Shown: positions 8,487 through 18,050 of the stretch, piece after piece
Position numbering within the stretch: position 1 is the stretch's first letter
Layout: each line of letters starts with the position of its first letter
The notes under the pieces: generated by a model
Seen by the model: only the letters and a program-made list of their open reading frames with translations
Database searches by the model: none
What the model was told of the DNA's origin: nothing
Made by a program: the position numbers and the translations under genes
Source: Streptomyces eurythermus
Lineage (GTDB): Bacteria > Actinomycetota > Actinomycetes > Streptomycetales > Streptomycetaceae
Assembly: GCF_014649115.1 (NCBI RefSeq)
Contig: NZ_BMSK01000002.1
Coordinates: 423,905-487,904 of the forward strand
Direction of reading: 5' to 3'
Length of the DNA: 64,000 nucleotides

Positions 8487-9425
8487 ATGGGCGGTCTCCT
8501 GTCGGAGCTGGGCAAGAAACTCGCCGAACGGTGGGTGTCCCTACTGGTTCTGCCCAGCGCCCTCTACCTCGCCGTCGCAGCCACCGCCCACACCCTCGGC
8601 CACCGCCGCCCCTTCGGTCTGACCCGCCTCACCCAGCAGATCGGCACCTGGGCCAGCGACCCTGTCACAAAGACCGCCGGCGGCCACGTAGTGCTGCTGG
8701 TGGCGATACTGGCCGCCGCAGCCGCCGTAGGCCTGGCCGCCCAGGCTCTCGGCTCCCTGGCCGAATGGCTCTGCCTGGCCGCCGACTGGCCCGCCTGGCC
8801 TCCCCCACTGCGCCAGTTCGCCGCCCGGATGACCACACGGCGGCGCGACCGCTGGGCCCGGGCCGCCTGTACCTGGCACCAGCACCGCGACGAAGCTGCG
8901 CGCGCCCTGCTCCGCGGCCAACGCGCCGACCCCGCCGCCCGGCACGCCGCGGAACGCGCCATGACCCGCATCGCCTCCGAGGAACCGTGCCGCCCCACCT
9001 GGAGCGGGGACCGGCTCAACGCCGTAGCCGTCCGTCTGGAGCGCGACCACCATCTCGGCCTTGCCACCCTCTGGCCGCACCTGTGGCTGATCCTGCCCGA
9101 GGAAACCCGAGCCGAGATCACCGCCGCCCGCCAGGCCCTCCTCCGAGCCAACGCCCTGACCGCCTGGGCCCTGCTCCATCTCCCGCTCGCCGCCTGGTGG
9201 TGGCCCGCCGCCCTCATCGCCGTCCTGCTCACCCTCGTGGGCCGGGCACGCGCCCGCACTGCCACCGACACCTACGCAACCCTCCTGGAAGCCACCGCCC
9301 GCCTCCGCACCCGCGACCTCGCCGACTGCCTCGGCCTCAACCCGTGCGCAACCCTCACGCCCGAAACCGGCGACGCTCTCACCCGGCACCTGACACCCAC
9401 CGCGCCCCCGCCGCCCATCGGGTGA
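8487..9425 (+). CDS. Integral membrane protein, unknown
   Basis: 312 residues. ATG 8487 has GGGAGAGG about 6 nt upstream, so I reject the in-frame upstream extension to 8196, which runs through IS debris. There are hydrophobic segments near residues 15-35, 65-95 (VVLLVAILAAAAAVGLAAQA), and 220-255 (TAWALLHLPLAAWWWPAALI). Between residues 100 and 215 lies a long Arg/Ala-rich soluble part, so the arrangement is two membrane anchors, a cytoplasmic middle and a further pair. No enzymatic motif is visible and no family is recognised. Confidence 0.75.
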   Translation: MGGLLSELGKKLAERWVSLLVLPSALYLAVAATAHTLGHRRPFGLTRLTQQIGTWASDPVTKTAGGHVVLLVAILAAAAAVGLAAQALGSLAEWLCLAADWPAWPPPLRQFAARMTTRRRDRWARAACTWHQHRDEAARALLRGQRADPAARHAAERAMTRIASEEPCRPTWSGDRLNAVAVRLERDHHLGLATLWPHLWLILPEETRAEITAARQALLRANALTAWALLHLPLAAWWWPAALIAVLLTLVGRARARTATDTYATLLEATARLRTRDLADCLGLNPCATLTPETGDALTRHLTPTAPPPPIG

Positions 9426-9471
9426 CAAACCGCCATCGGCGCACCGGTGTGTTGCACCGGTTGAGCCGGGA

Positions 9472-9621
9472 TCAAGCGTCACCCGCCCGTGGTGCGCTGA
9501 GTGTGTTGTAGGTGGTTCCGACGCTGGTCTGGACCCATGCGTCGGGGAGGGCTGCGGCGAGGGCGCACTTGGCGGCGTCTGCACGGTTCGGCCCGGCGGC
9601 ACCGGCTGTTCGGCTGGTCAC
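9472..9621 (-). CDS. Short ORF, possible gene remnant
   Basis: A 49-codon frame from GTG 9621 with strong G/C third-position bias (AKCALAAALPDAWVQTSVG in the middle, ending APRAGDA). It has no ribosome site, and upstream sequence in frame is not convincing. It is probably the 3' end of a gene whose front has been lost. No family is recognised. Confidence 0.3.
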   Translation of the reverse strand: MTSRTAGAAGPNRADAAKCALAAALPDAWVQTSVGTTYNTLSAPRAGDA

Positions 9622-9756
9622 GGGAGATGGCCGCCCGGCGCCGGGATCTGTCGGACCGGGCCACCGACCGTGGGTGAACTTCCGGTGGCGGCGAGCAGCG
9701 GGTGCCCGTCCCGACAGTTCAGCGCGCCGCCGGCCCTCGCCAGCACGCGGCCAAGG

Positions 9757-10637
9757 TCAGTGGCCGGAGGTGTGTTCCAGGAAGCGGCGCAGTGCCGGAT
9801 TGGGGTTGTCGCGGGACCAGGCCAGGGTGATCGGCACCGTCGGCACGGGATCGGCAAAGCGTCTGATCGCGACTCCGGCGACGTGCAGCGTCGCGGCTTT
9901 GCCCTCGGTGATGAAGGTGATGCCGTGTCCTTGGGCGACGGCGTGGAGCATGTGCTCCTCCTCGGGCTCCCAGTGAGCGACGGACGGGCGAACGCCTTCG
10001 CCGAACACCTGGTCGAGCATCCGGTCCCACATGCGCGGGCCGTGCTCACGCGGCCACCACACCAGCGGGCGGCCGGTCACGTCGGCGCGGCTCAGGCGGC
10101 GCTTGCGGGCCAGCCGGTCGGTACTGGGGACGACCGCCATGATGGCCTCGTCGCCGACCGTGCGGCCGGCCAGGTCGTCGCGCGGGTCGTTCAGCATCCG
10201 CAGGAACGCCGCGTCGATCGCGCGCTCCCGCAGCCGCTGTTCGTCGCGTGCGGTGAACCCGCTGGTCACCCATACCTTCACGGCCGGGTTGGCGGCGCGG
10301 AACGAGTCCACGAGTTCGGTGACGACGCCGCGCGGCGCGGACCGGGTGAGACTGAGGGTCAGGCGTCCGGCCTGCCCTGTGCCGTGGTGGCGGGCCAGTT
10401 CCATGGCGGCGGCGGCGCGGGCGAGGATGTCCTTCGCGGCGGGCAGCAGCGCCGTTCCGGCGTCGGTCAGCGTCACACCGCGCCGGTTGCGCGTGAACAG
10501 CTCGACGGCCAGCTCCCGTTCGAGTGCCTTGATCTGCTGGCTGAGCCCGGGCTGGGCAATGTGCAGCCGCTGTGCCGCGCGGCCGAATGCAGCTCTTCGG
10601 CGACCGCGACGAAATAGCGCAGATGCCGCAGTTCCAT
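9757..10637 (-). pseudogene. LysR-family regulator with a single-base frameshift
   Basis: The expected LysR start, [17 protein letters not shown], begins at ATG 10637 in one frame. The rest, [20 protein letters not shown] and onward through a complete LysR substrate-binding domain to the stop at 9757, is in another frame. The break is in the run read as cattcggcc on the minus strand (about 10585-10588). One inserted T would restore H-F-G-R, the usual sequence at this point. Residues 1-60 would be the winged HTH and 90-290 the effector domain. It is divergent from an MFS exporter with a LysR-type dyad in between, so it was probably the exporter's regulator. Either a real inactivation or a sequencing error. 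Confidence 0.88.
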
Positions 10638-10654
10638 GCCCGCCCCCCTGAGCG

Positions 10655-10679
10655 CTGTGATCATTGCTGATTATCACAG
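10655..10679. promoter_or_regulatory. LysR-type operator between lysR and the MFS gene
   Basis: Inverted repeat CTGTGAT, 11-nt spacer, ATCACAG: the T-N11-A form typical of LysR binding sites. It lies in the 93-bp divergent gap, 18 nt upstream of the lysR ATG. The operator is intact although both flanking genes are damaged. Confidence 0.7.
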
Positions 10680-10730
10680 GGGAAGGTCCTGACTTGGACG
10701 TGAGGCCGGCACCGGTGGCCGAATAGGCAC

Positions 10731-12125
10731 ATGACCGCAGTGATCACGCAACCTCCCCGCACCGCCGGTGGCTTCGGGACGCGAGGCCGGGTCGTCCTCG
10801 TCGCGGTGCTGCCGGCCACGTTCATGGGTTTGTTGGACGCCAGCATCGTCACCGTCGCCGTGCCGTCGATCCAGCGCGGCCTGAACGCCTCGTTCGGCGA
10901 GGTGCAGTTCGTGTCCGCCGGGTACACCCTGGCGTACGCGGTGGGCCTGGTGACCGGCGGTCGGCTCGGTGACCTGTACGGTCGCCGCCGGATGTTCCTG
11001 GTGGGCGTCGGGTTGTTCGTGCTCGCCTCGCTGGTGTGCGCCGCAGCGCCGTCCGCAGCGGCGCTGATCGGCGCGCGGGTCCTGTAGGGGCTGAGTGCGG
11101 CGGTGATGCTGCCGCAGGTGCTGTCGATCATCCAGCACGGCTTCACCGGCCCGGCCCGGGCGACCGCGCTCGGCTGCTATGGGGCTACCGTCGGGCTGGC
11201 GTCCATCACCGGGCAGGTCGCCGGCGGCGCGCTGCTGGCATGGAACCCGTTCGATCTGGGCTGGCGTTCGGCGTTCCTGGTGAACGTCCCGATCGGTGCG
11301 GTGGCACTCGCGATCGCGGCCCGCACGGTGCCCGAGAGCCGGGGAACGCGGGCTCGGCTCGACCTGCCCGGAGCCGGGCTGCTGGCGCTCGCGCTCGTCG
11401 CCCTGCTGCTGTCGCCCGTCCAGGGTCAGGGCCTGCGGACCGTCGCGGGCGGCCTTGCCGCGGCGGTCGCCGCGCTGGCGCTGTTCGCGCTGGTCGAGCG
11501 GCGGCAGGTCGATCCGCTGGTGCCGATGCGGCTTCTGGCCCAGCGGCGGATGGTCCGCGGGCTGCTGACCGTGCTGGCCTTCTACGCGGGCAATGCCGGG
11601 TTCTTCCTGCTGCTCGCCTACCACCTGCAGTCCGGAATCGGCCAGGATCCGCTGGGCAGCGGCCTCGTCTTCACCCCGCTGGGCATCGCCTTCGCGGTGA
11701 CCAGCCTCACGGGCCGGCGGCGGGGCTCACTGGTCTGCGGAACGATTCTCATGGCGATCGGCCTCGCCGGCGTCCTGGCGGTCGTGCTGGCAGCCCCCGA
11801 GGCCGGCCAGGCTGGCTGGCTGCTGCCGGCGCTGCCCCTGTCGGGAGCCGGACAGGGACTGGTCGCCGCGCCGCTGATCGGCAAGGTCCTGGCCGGGGTG
11901 GACCCGGCCGACGCGGGAGCTGCCGGCGGCGTGCTGCTGACCGCCACCCAGGTCGCCAACGCCGCGGGCGTCGCGTTGATCGGCGGGCTGTTCGCCCACG
12001 CCCTGGGCGCCGCGCCCGGTTCACCCGCGGCCTCGTTCCCCGACTACGTCCACGCCACCGCCGTCACCACCACGGCCGTCCTGGCCCTGGCCGTCATCAC
12101 CGGCTTCCTAGTCCACGAACGCTGA
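10731..12125 (+). pseudogene. MFS drug exporter interrupted by an amber codon
   Basis: A DHA2-type (14-helix) major facilitator of 464 codons, in frame throughout except for TAG at 11085-11087 (codon 119). The first part carries LDASIVTVAVPSIQRGL in helix 1 and the MFS motif A, GGRLGDLYGRRRM. After the TAG it continues directly with GLSAAVMLPQVL, where relatives have Gln (CAG) at the position of the stop. A single C-to-T change therefore explains the break. A shorter product from ATG 11103 would lack the first four helices and is unlikely to work. The esterase gene downstream follows after 48 nt. Confidence 0.88.
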
Positions 12126-12173
12126 AACCCGCCGGGAACATCCGTCCACCCTGTTCAGACTTGGAGACGAACC

Positions 12174-13091
12174 ATGCTGCTCGACCCCGAACTCGCCGCA
12201 GTCGCCGCGTCGTTGCCGCGCACCGACCTCACCGACCCGGTCGCCGTACGCGAGACCGCACTCGCCGCCGCGCGGGCCGCCGTCGCGGCTCTTCCGGCCG
12301 ACGACGCGGTGCAGATCACCGACCTGGAAACCAGTGGTCCGCGCGTACGCCTGTACCGCCCGGCGGATGCGCCCGCCCCCGCGCCCGTCCTGCTGGACTT
12401 CCACGGCGGCGCGTTCGTCATGGGCAGCGTCGACAGCGAACACCGGCGCGCCCTCGACCTGGCCCGGCGCACCGGCTTCGTGGTGATCTCCGTGGACTAC
12501 CGGCTGGCCCCCGAGCACCCGTTCCCCGCTGGCCTGGAGGACTGCTACGAAGCCCTGTGCTGGACGGTGAAGAACGCCACCGAGCTGGGCGTCGACCCTG
12601 ACCGCCTCGCCGTCGTCGGCGGCAGCGCAGGCGGCGGGCTCGCCGCCGCCGTGACGCTGCTGTCCCGCGACCGCGGCGGGCCGTCCATCGCGTTCCAGCT
12701 CCTCATCTGCCCGGCGCTGGACGACCGGATGCGCACCCGTTCCGCGGCCACCTTCACCGACGTGCCCGCCTTCGATTCGGCCGCCGTCGCCCAGATGTGG
12801 CCGCACTACATCCCGGCGCGCGCCGGGACGGCCACCGAGCTGGCCTACGCCGCGCCCGCCCGTGCCGAGGACTTGTCCGGCCTGCCGGCCGCCTACATCG
12901 TCACCGCGGAACACGACCCGCTGCGCGACGAGGGCAACCAGTACGCCCTGAGACTGCTTGACGCGGGTGTGCCGGTCGAGCTGCACCACGTTCCGGGAAC
13001 CTTCCACGTCTTCGACCACGTGGCGCCCGACGCGGACGTCTCCCGCCGTGCTCGCGCCGAGATGGCCGCCGCCCTCGTCCGGGCACTGTGA
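12174..13091 (+). CDS. Alpha/beta hydrolase, hormone-sensitive-lipase-type esterase
   Basis: 305 residues. The oxyanion-hole motif HGGAF is near residue 82, the nucleophile is in GGSAGG near 148, the acid Asp is in AEHDPLRDEG near 250, and the catalytic His is in GTFHVFDH near 280, all in the correct order for family IV (HSL) carboxylesterases. There is no signal peptide, so it is cytoplasmic. ATG 12174 has GGAGACGA upstream. It probably shared a transcript with the broken MFS gene. The substrate is unknown; detoxification or hydrolysis of an acylated compound handled by the exporter is an inference. Confidence 0.9.
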   Translation: MLLDPELAAVAASLPRTDLTDPVAVRETALAAARAAVAALPADDAVQITDLETSGPRVRLYRPADAPAPAPVLLDFHGGAFVMGSVDSEHRRALDLARRTGFVVISVDYRLAPEHPFPAGLEDCYEALCWTVKNATELGVDPDRLAVVGGSAGGGLAAAVTLLSRDRGGPSIAFQLLICPALDDRMRTRSAATFTDVPAFDSAAVAQMWPHYIPARAGTATELAYAAPARAEDLSGLPAAYIVTAEHDPLRDEGNQYALRLLDAGVPVELHHVPGTFHVFDHVAPDADVSRRARAEMAAALVRAL

Positions 13092-13353
13092 GACGCTCGT
13101 GCCGGTGGCCTCGAGGCTCCCGGCGACCACTCACGGTGACGGCATGGCCGCTCCCGTGGAGGGATACGCGACAGACGATCACGCGAGGTCGCCAGTGGGA
13201 CGGGAACCTCAGGTGCTCGGAGTTCTTCGCCCGGCCGGCCGACGCGGTCCCGCAAGCCGTGAACGAGCCGGGTCGAAGCCCACCGCCTCGCCTCCCCGAC
13301 GCGGCGGACGGTCTCGGCGTGCCGTGGCGTGCCCGAGGATTCCGATCCTGTCC
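13092..13353. other. Convergent intergenic stretch, no supported gene
   Basis: Lies between the convergent esterase and DUF2182 genes. I see no coding frame and no clean hairpin. Confidence 0.5.
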
Positions 13354-14112
13354 TCACATCCCGCCCGTACCGCCGCCGGTGAGGCCCGCGGCCAGCGCCG
13401 GGACCCAGAAGACGGCGACGGCCAGGGCGATCGAGGCGGATCCCACGGCACGGGCCACCAGGCGGCCGGACGGAGCGAGCTTCTCGGCGGTGATCACGGC
13501 GGTCAGAACCACCATGGCCCACAGGTTCATCACACCGAACGCCACCAGCAGCACCATCAGCGACCAGCAGCAGCCCAGGCAGAAGGCTCCGTGGTGGGCT
13601 CCGGCACGCAGATCGCGCGAGGGTCCCGGGTACGAGGCGTAACGCAGCATCAGCCCGACCGGCGAGCGGCACCTCGCCAGGCAGCGGTCCTTGAAGGGCA
13701 TGAGCTGGTAGGCGCCACCGATCGCGAACACGGCAGCGGCCACCGCGGTCCCCGCGGCCGCGGGGAGGTCCGCCGCCCCGCCCAGGCCGGCCGCCAGCCC
13801 GTACGCCGGCAGCCCGGCCGCAGCCCAGACAAGCAGGTAGGCGGCCGTGAAAACGGCCATGCGCGACGCCCGGTGCGCGGTGATGGTGCGTGCGTACAGC
13901 GCGGCGACGGGCGCCGTGGCGGGCAGCATCATCGCGGCCGTCATCAGTGTCCACACGGCGAGGAAAGCGGGCAGGCCCAGGCCCATGGTCCCCGGCATCG
14001 CCTGCATGCCGCCCCAGCGGGTCACCACCCAGGCCCAGGCGGCGGCCGCCGCGGCCAGCAGCACTGCGGCGGGGCCAGCCCCGCGGCGGACGGTGGTCGG
14101 TGAGCCGGTCAC
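13354..14112 (-). CDS. DUF2182 integral membrane protein
   Basis: 252 residues from GTG 14112, which overlaps the stop of the upstream DUF1326 gene (GTGA). There are six or so hydrophobic helices. Family hallmarks include MTAAMMLPATAPVAALYAR in helix 2, QLMPFKDRCLARCRSP between helices, and GAFCLGCCWSLMVLLVAFG with its Cys pair. DUF2182 proteins are predicted metal-binding membrane proteins, and their biochemical role is not established. The Cys-rich soluble partner upstream and the conserved Cys/Met/His residues here suggest metal handling (inference). Confidence 0.88.
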   Translation of the reverse strand: MTGSPTTVRRGAGPAAVLLAAAAAAWAWVVTRWGGMQAMPGTMGLGLPAFLAVWTLMTAAMMLPATAPVAALYARTITAHRASRMAVFTAAYLLVWAAAGLPAYGLAAGLGGAADLPAAAGTAVAAAVFAIGGAYQLMPFKDRCLARCRSPVGLMLRYASYPGPSRDLRAGAHHGAFCLGCCWSLMVLLVAFGVMNLWAMVVLTAVITAEKLAPSGRLVARAVGSASIALAVAVFWVPALAAGLTGGGTGGM

Positions 14113-14723
14113 GCGGACCACGTGAAGGGCGCCGAGTGTCCGTTGCCGCCGGAGAAGTCCCAGGACCGGCCGTACACGCCCTCGCCCCTCGCCCGGGTCG
14201 ACCGGGCGATGGTCAGCGTGCTGTTCACGGGGTGGAACATGCCGGTCAGTCCCATGACCGGACCGTCCTCCCCGAACTGCGGGGCGACCTGATCCTCGAT
14301 CTCGATGTCCATGGTGCCGCCCACCCGTGCGGAGTGGCGGCGGCCGTCGTCGCGGTAGTCGATGGGAACGCGCTCCACGCCGAGGACCTCGCCGATGAGC
14401 GGGGTGAGCGCCGCCATCGGCCCGCCGGCCCGGCCGGAGAAGACCTTGCCCAGCGCCTCCGCCTGGCCGTCGTCGGCCGCAGCGTCGAGGTACAGCGCCA
14501 CCTGCCACCCGCCCTCGGCCATCACCCGGGGCGCGTCGATGAAGACGGCGACGTTGCGACCGGAGACGTCCGTGCCGTCCACGGTTCCGCAGTCCACGTG
14601 GAACGCGAAGGTCACCTGGCAGCGCTCGTGGTCGGCCGGTGCGGTGAGGCCCGAGGTGGTGCAGGGGCACACCACGTCGCAGTTGCAGCTCTCCAGATAC
14701 GTGCCGTTCAGATTCCAGGGCAT
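14109..14723 (-). CDS. DUF1326 cysteine-motif protein
   Basis: 204 residues. The N-terminus carries the family signature LESCNCDVVCPCTT (residues 11-24), a CxC-x3-CxC cluster that looks like a metal site. Later conserved stretches include MAALTPLIGEVLG and HPVNSTLTIARS. ATG 14723 has AGGGAGG about 9 nt upstream. It is translationally coupled to the DUF2182 membrane gene; the two families are commonly encoded side by side. The molecular function is not known. There is no signal peptide, so the soluble partner is probably cytoplasmic. Confidence 0.88.
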   Translation of the reverse strand: MPWNLNGTYLESCNCDVVCPCTTSGLTAPADHERCQVTFAFHVDCGTVDGTDVSGRNVAVFIDAPRVMAEGGWQVALYLDAAADDGQAEALGKVFSGRAGGPMAALTPLIGEVLGVERVPIDYRDDGRRHSARVGGTMDIEIEDQVAPQFGEDGPVMGLTGMFHPVNSTLTIARSTRARGEGVYGRSWDFSGGNGHSAPFTWSA

Positions 14724-15048
14724 GGCTCTTGGCCTCCCTACGTCCCCCGTGGAGGGGAGGCATCGGGAGGGCCGTTCCGTCCCGGTGCCGCTCGCCTCCA
14801 GGCTATTCCCACCGGCCCGGGTGACGCAGTTCCGCTGTCCGGCGCCGGTCGGCGCCGGCGGACGCGATCGGTCCCCGGGCCGGCCCGCCGGTGCGACCGG
14901 GTCCGCGCGCCCGCGCTCGCACCACGGAGCGGAGTCCGTTGTGCTGCCACCGGTTTCCGCCCGGGCACCTGCGGACAGGGGCCGGTACGGCGATCGTCCG
15001 GCGGGAGGGTCGTCCGGCCGTGCTGAAGGAGGCTCGCTCTCAGGGTGA
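14724..15048. other. Intergenic stretch, no supported gene
   Basis: Upstream of the DUF1326 gene and downstream of the decayed LLM gene. It should contain the DUF1326-DUF2182 promoter, but I see no convincing -35/-10 pair. Confidence 0.45.
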
Positions 15049-15965
15049 TCAGTGCGCGGACTGCTGAACCGTTCCGCCTCCGCGGTGGAGGCCAGTGACC
15101 AGACTCTCGGTGGCGTCCGGGTCGGGCTCGCGCACCACGTGCCGGGTGATGCCCCAGCGTCGCTCGTGGTCCGCCATCGCCGCCAGGATCTCGCCCTCGG
15201 TACCGACCCAGACGTACGGCGAGGACAGCACCTCACGTTCGGTGCTGCCGAATCGCCCGGCGAGGCGGCGCGCGGCCGCCTGTGCGTCGTCGGTGATCTC
15301 CACCGCCTGGACCAGTGCCTCACGCGGTGGCGCGGCCTCCCGGTCGACGGCGCCCTGCTCGATCAGCTCCACCTGCCGGTCGAGGTCGTCGCCCCGCCGC
15401 CGCGTCTCGTGGCTGTGCCCGTCCGGGAGCGTCCGGCCGAGGCCGCTCAGGGCGACGACGCCGGCGTGCCGGCCGGCCCACCGCAACAGCGCGGAGCTGC
15501 CGCCCCCGAAGGTGAAAGGCACCCGGGACTGCACGGGCCGGGGAGAGTCCAGCCGCGCTGCCCGTGCGTACACGTACGGACCGTCGACGGTCACCTCGTC
15601 CCCCGCCAGCAGCGCACGGCACGCCTCCGCCACCGCCGTGAAGCGCTGTACGCGCCCGGCCACGTCCGGGCGGCTCGACCCGAGCATGTCCCACTCGGCC
15701 GGGGTGTGGCCGGCTCCCAGCGCCAGACGGGACCGTCCGTCCGACAGGACGGCGAGGGCGGCGACGTCGCTGGCGAGCAGCAGGGGCCTCCGGAAGCCGG
15801 CGTGGGACACGCAGGACCCGAGCCCGATGCGTTCCGTGACGGATGTGGCCTCCGCGAGGGCGAGGAGCGAGCAGTCCGTCGACGCCTGCCGCCTCGCACC
15901 GCCTGGGCGAGGGCGGTCCAGGACTTCGCGTCTGTCAGGTTCGCCTGTATGGAGATCGTCACCAT
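15049..15965 (-). pseudogene. LLM-class (F420-type) oxidoreductase, decayed
   Basis: The C-terminal 250 residues are well preserved: SVTERIGLGSCVSHAGFRRP, LLLASDVAALAVLSDGRSRL, GAGHTPAEWDML, and later FTFGGGSSALLRWAGRHAG, matching luciferase-like F420-dependent oxidoreductases. The start, MVTISIQANLTDAKSWTALA, is in a different frame. The expected link (E-A-G-V-D-G-L-L, then the active-site SDHPG region) is reduced to a few codons in a third frame. At least two lesions therefore lie at about 15875-15905: a frameshift and a short deletion removing the substrate-pocket loop. The enzyme cannot be made whole by correcting a single base. Confidence 0.82.
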
Positions 15966-16339
15966 GGGCACAGCCGGCCATCGCGCCGCCACTCGCTGAG
16001 CGACAGTCGGCCGAAGTCGTGCGGCAGGGCAACTGGCGGTTTTGTGCGGGTTGTCACGTTGCTAGCGAAATGACCCGGGCGGTGAGCGGGCCATGGGGGC
16101 AAAGGTCCGCGGACCGGCCGTCGCGGCGCAGGCGCGCGGGGCCGGGCGATCGCTTCCGCCGAAGCGGGGCCGGGCCGGCCCGAAGCCGCTGTGCCGGCCT
16201 TTCGCCCGGGCCGGGCCCCCACCGAGTGCGCCGGACGGCCCCGCCCGTGCACGGGCCGCCTGGAGGGCCGGTGGGGCGGGGCGCGCGGCGCGGGTCGTCA
16301 GCCGGCGGCCTTGCCGACGATGCGTTCCATCTCCTGCGG
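15966..16339. other. Very GC-rich spacer, no supported gene
   Basis: Separates the decayed oxidoreductase from the IS5-type remnant. Open frames exist on both strands, but all are composition artefacts rich in Arg, Ala, Gly and Pro. It probably contains the eroded left end of the IS. Confidence 0.5.
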
Positions 16340-16938
16340 GGCGAAGGCCCGCACCGCCGTCGACGGCACTTGGGAGCGGGTGTTCACCGCGCTGATGGCT
16401 CAGGCCGACGCCGAAGAGGACCTGGCCTGGGCCGTGTCGGTGGACTCCACGATCGTGCGGGCTCACCAGCACGCGGCCGGGGCCCGCAAAAAGGGGCGTG
16501 GTCGGCCGGCGAACCGGCCGACCACGCCAGCGGCCGCTCCCGCGGCGGACTGACCACGAAGATCCACCTCGCAGCCGACGTCCGCTGCCGACCCCTGGTC
16601 TTCGTCCTCACCACGGGACAGGCCGGTGACGCGCCCGCCTGCACGGACGTCATGGCTCGCTCCCGCGCGTTCCCCGTCGGCGTGGCCGGCCGCGCACCAG
16701 GCCGGACGTAGTCCTTGCGGACAAGGCCTACTCGTCTCGCGCGATCCGCGCCCACCTGCGCAAGCGCGGCATCCGCGCGGTGATCCCCATCCTGGTGGAC
16801 CAGCGGGGGCACCGGCTCCGACGCGGCGTCAGAGCGGTAGACCGCCGGCCTTCGATCGCCAGGCCTACAAGCAGCGCAACACCGTCGAGCGGCCTGGCCG
16901 GACTCCACATCGCTGGCATCTTCCTCTGGTCCGCCCGG
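16340..16938 (+). pseudogene. IS5-family transposase remnant with several frameshifts
   Basis: Pieces in order, each in a new frame: DGTWERVFTALMAQADAEED and SVDSTIVRAHQHAAGARKKG (first catalytic Asp), then SRGGLTTKIHLAAD with VLTTGQAGDAPA, then VLADKAYSSRAIRAHLRKRG (second Asp), RPPAFDRQAYKQRNTVER (catalytic Glu), and the final GLHIAGIFLWSAR stop at 16938. The first 100 or so residues are missing, and about 20 residues between NTVER and GLHIAG are deleted. It is an inactive copy of a common Streptomyces element. It abuts an oppositely oriented IS701-type fragment. Confidence 0.82.
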
Positions 16939-16949
16939 TGATCCAAACG

Positions 16950-17242
16950 ACAATCCTTAGCACCGTCCGCAGCCGGGTGGTGTCGATCCGACCGTGGTTC
17001 AGGCCGCCGTACATCGCTCCGTGCCCACGACGATGCTCGGGTAACAGAGTCAAGTCCACCGGTGACTTCACCGCACCATCCGCACACAGCACCGCGTCCC
17101 CCAACTCGAACAGCGCATCGCGCCGAGCGGTCAGACACTCGTAGGACTCGCCCTGGAAGCGTGACGCTTCCGCGAACCCCTCCCTTCGGACAACATCAGG
17201 CAGCAGACTCACCCTCACGGCCTTCGTCCCGGTCACGTGCAC
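16950..17242 (-). pseudogene. IS701-family transposase, N-terminal fragment
   Basis: Begins at ATG 17242 with MHVTGTKAVRVSLLPDVVRR, then a Phe/Arg-rich helix, TARRDALFELGDAVLCADG, LLPEHRRGHGAMYGGLNHGR. This is the normal start of a large IS701-type transposase (about 400 residues). The match ends after about 95 residues at TTRLRTVL, exactly where the IS5-type remnant ends on the other strand, so one insertion or deletion event probably cut it. The catalytic DDE residues are absent. Confidence 0.75.
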
Positions 17243-17343
17243 CTTGGTCGGAGCACATGATCAGACGAAGGCCGTTCCTGTGTCCGGTGATTGCCGGGCA
17301 TACGATCAAGTTCGACGGCCGTTCGAGGCCCACAGGGGGCGCA

Positions 17344-17760
17344 ATGTCAGAAATCGCTCAGTGGCTCAAGGACTGGCATGCCGCACATGAACAGGAGCTG
17401 CGCTCTCGTGGGATCAGCTCTGCGGTGAAGCGGCCCGTCCCAGGAACCCCGTCCCTAGGGCGGCCGAAGGCCACAGCAGTGAGTCTCACACTGGAATCAG
17501 ACGAGCGCATGGGGACGGTGTTCCTCTGGGAGTCGGGTGCCGCTTCGCTGCTCTTCATCGACTCCGGAACCGAGCACACCTGGCAGGACGACGCGGTGCT
17601 CAACTCCGAGAACGACCTGCCACAGTTCCTGGCGCCCCTTGTGAAGCTAGTCGGAGCAGCAGCCGACGGTAGTCAAAGCACAAGCTCAGACCCGGTTCCA
17701 GACGCTGGTGCGGCAAGCGAGGGCCTGTTCCATCGAGACACCCCGGCCCGGCTCACCTGA
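17344..17760 (+). CDS. Hypothetical protein, conserved-looking
   Basis: 138 residues from ATG 17344, with AGGGGGCG 4 nt upstream. It opens with EIAQWLKDWHAAHEQELRSR. The core SLTLESDERMGTVFLWESG and HTWQDDAVLNSENDLPQFLA reads like a folded domain of about 105 residues. The tail is Ser/Asp-rich. There is no signal peptide or membrane segment. Fold and size recall small immunity-type proteins, but no family can be named. It lies just downstream of the IS701 fragment's upstream region. Confidence 0.7.
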   Translation: MSEIAQWLKDWHAAHEQELRSRGISSAVKRPVPGTPSLGRPKATAVSLTLESDERMGTVFLWESGAASLLFIDSGTEHTWQDDAVLNSENDLPQFLAPLVKLVGAAADGSQSTSSDPVPDAGAASEGLFHRDTPARLT

Positions 17761-18050
17761 CCGCCTGGAGGCCGCTCCAGATGCCCGGCCAGCCGCAGCG
17801 CACCGTCCTGCGGCGCTTCCCCGCCGACGCCCCCGGCGGCTCCCGGCACTCAGACGAGTACGCCCGACCGCCGGGCAGGCCCAAGGCATGCCCGGCCGGG
17901 TCGTCATGGACCCGTCCGGTGGGGCGGTCGGTCCTGTGCGGGGTGGCCGGCGAGGACGAGGAAGCTGTCGGTGCGCGGGCGCCGGAATCTGGTCCTCACC
18001 GATGTCCATGCGCTGCCGCTGCCCGTTCGCCCGCCAGGATCCGCCCGCCG
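17761..18050. other. Convergent intergenic stretch, no supported gene
   Basis: Between the convergent hypothetical gene and merR. No coding frame or obvious terminator hairpin is seen. Confidence 0.5.
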
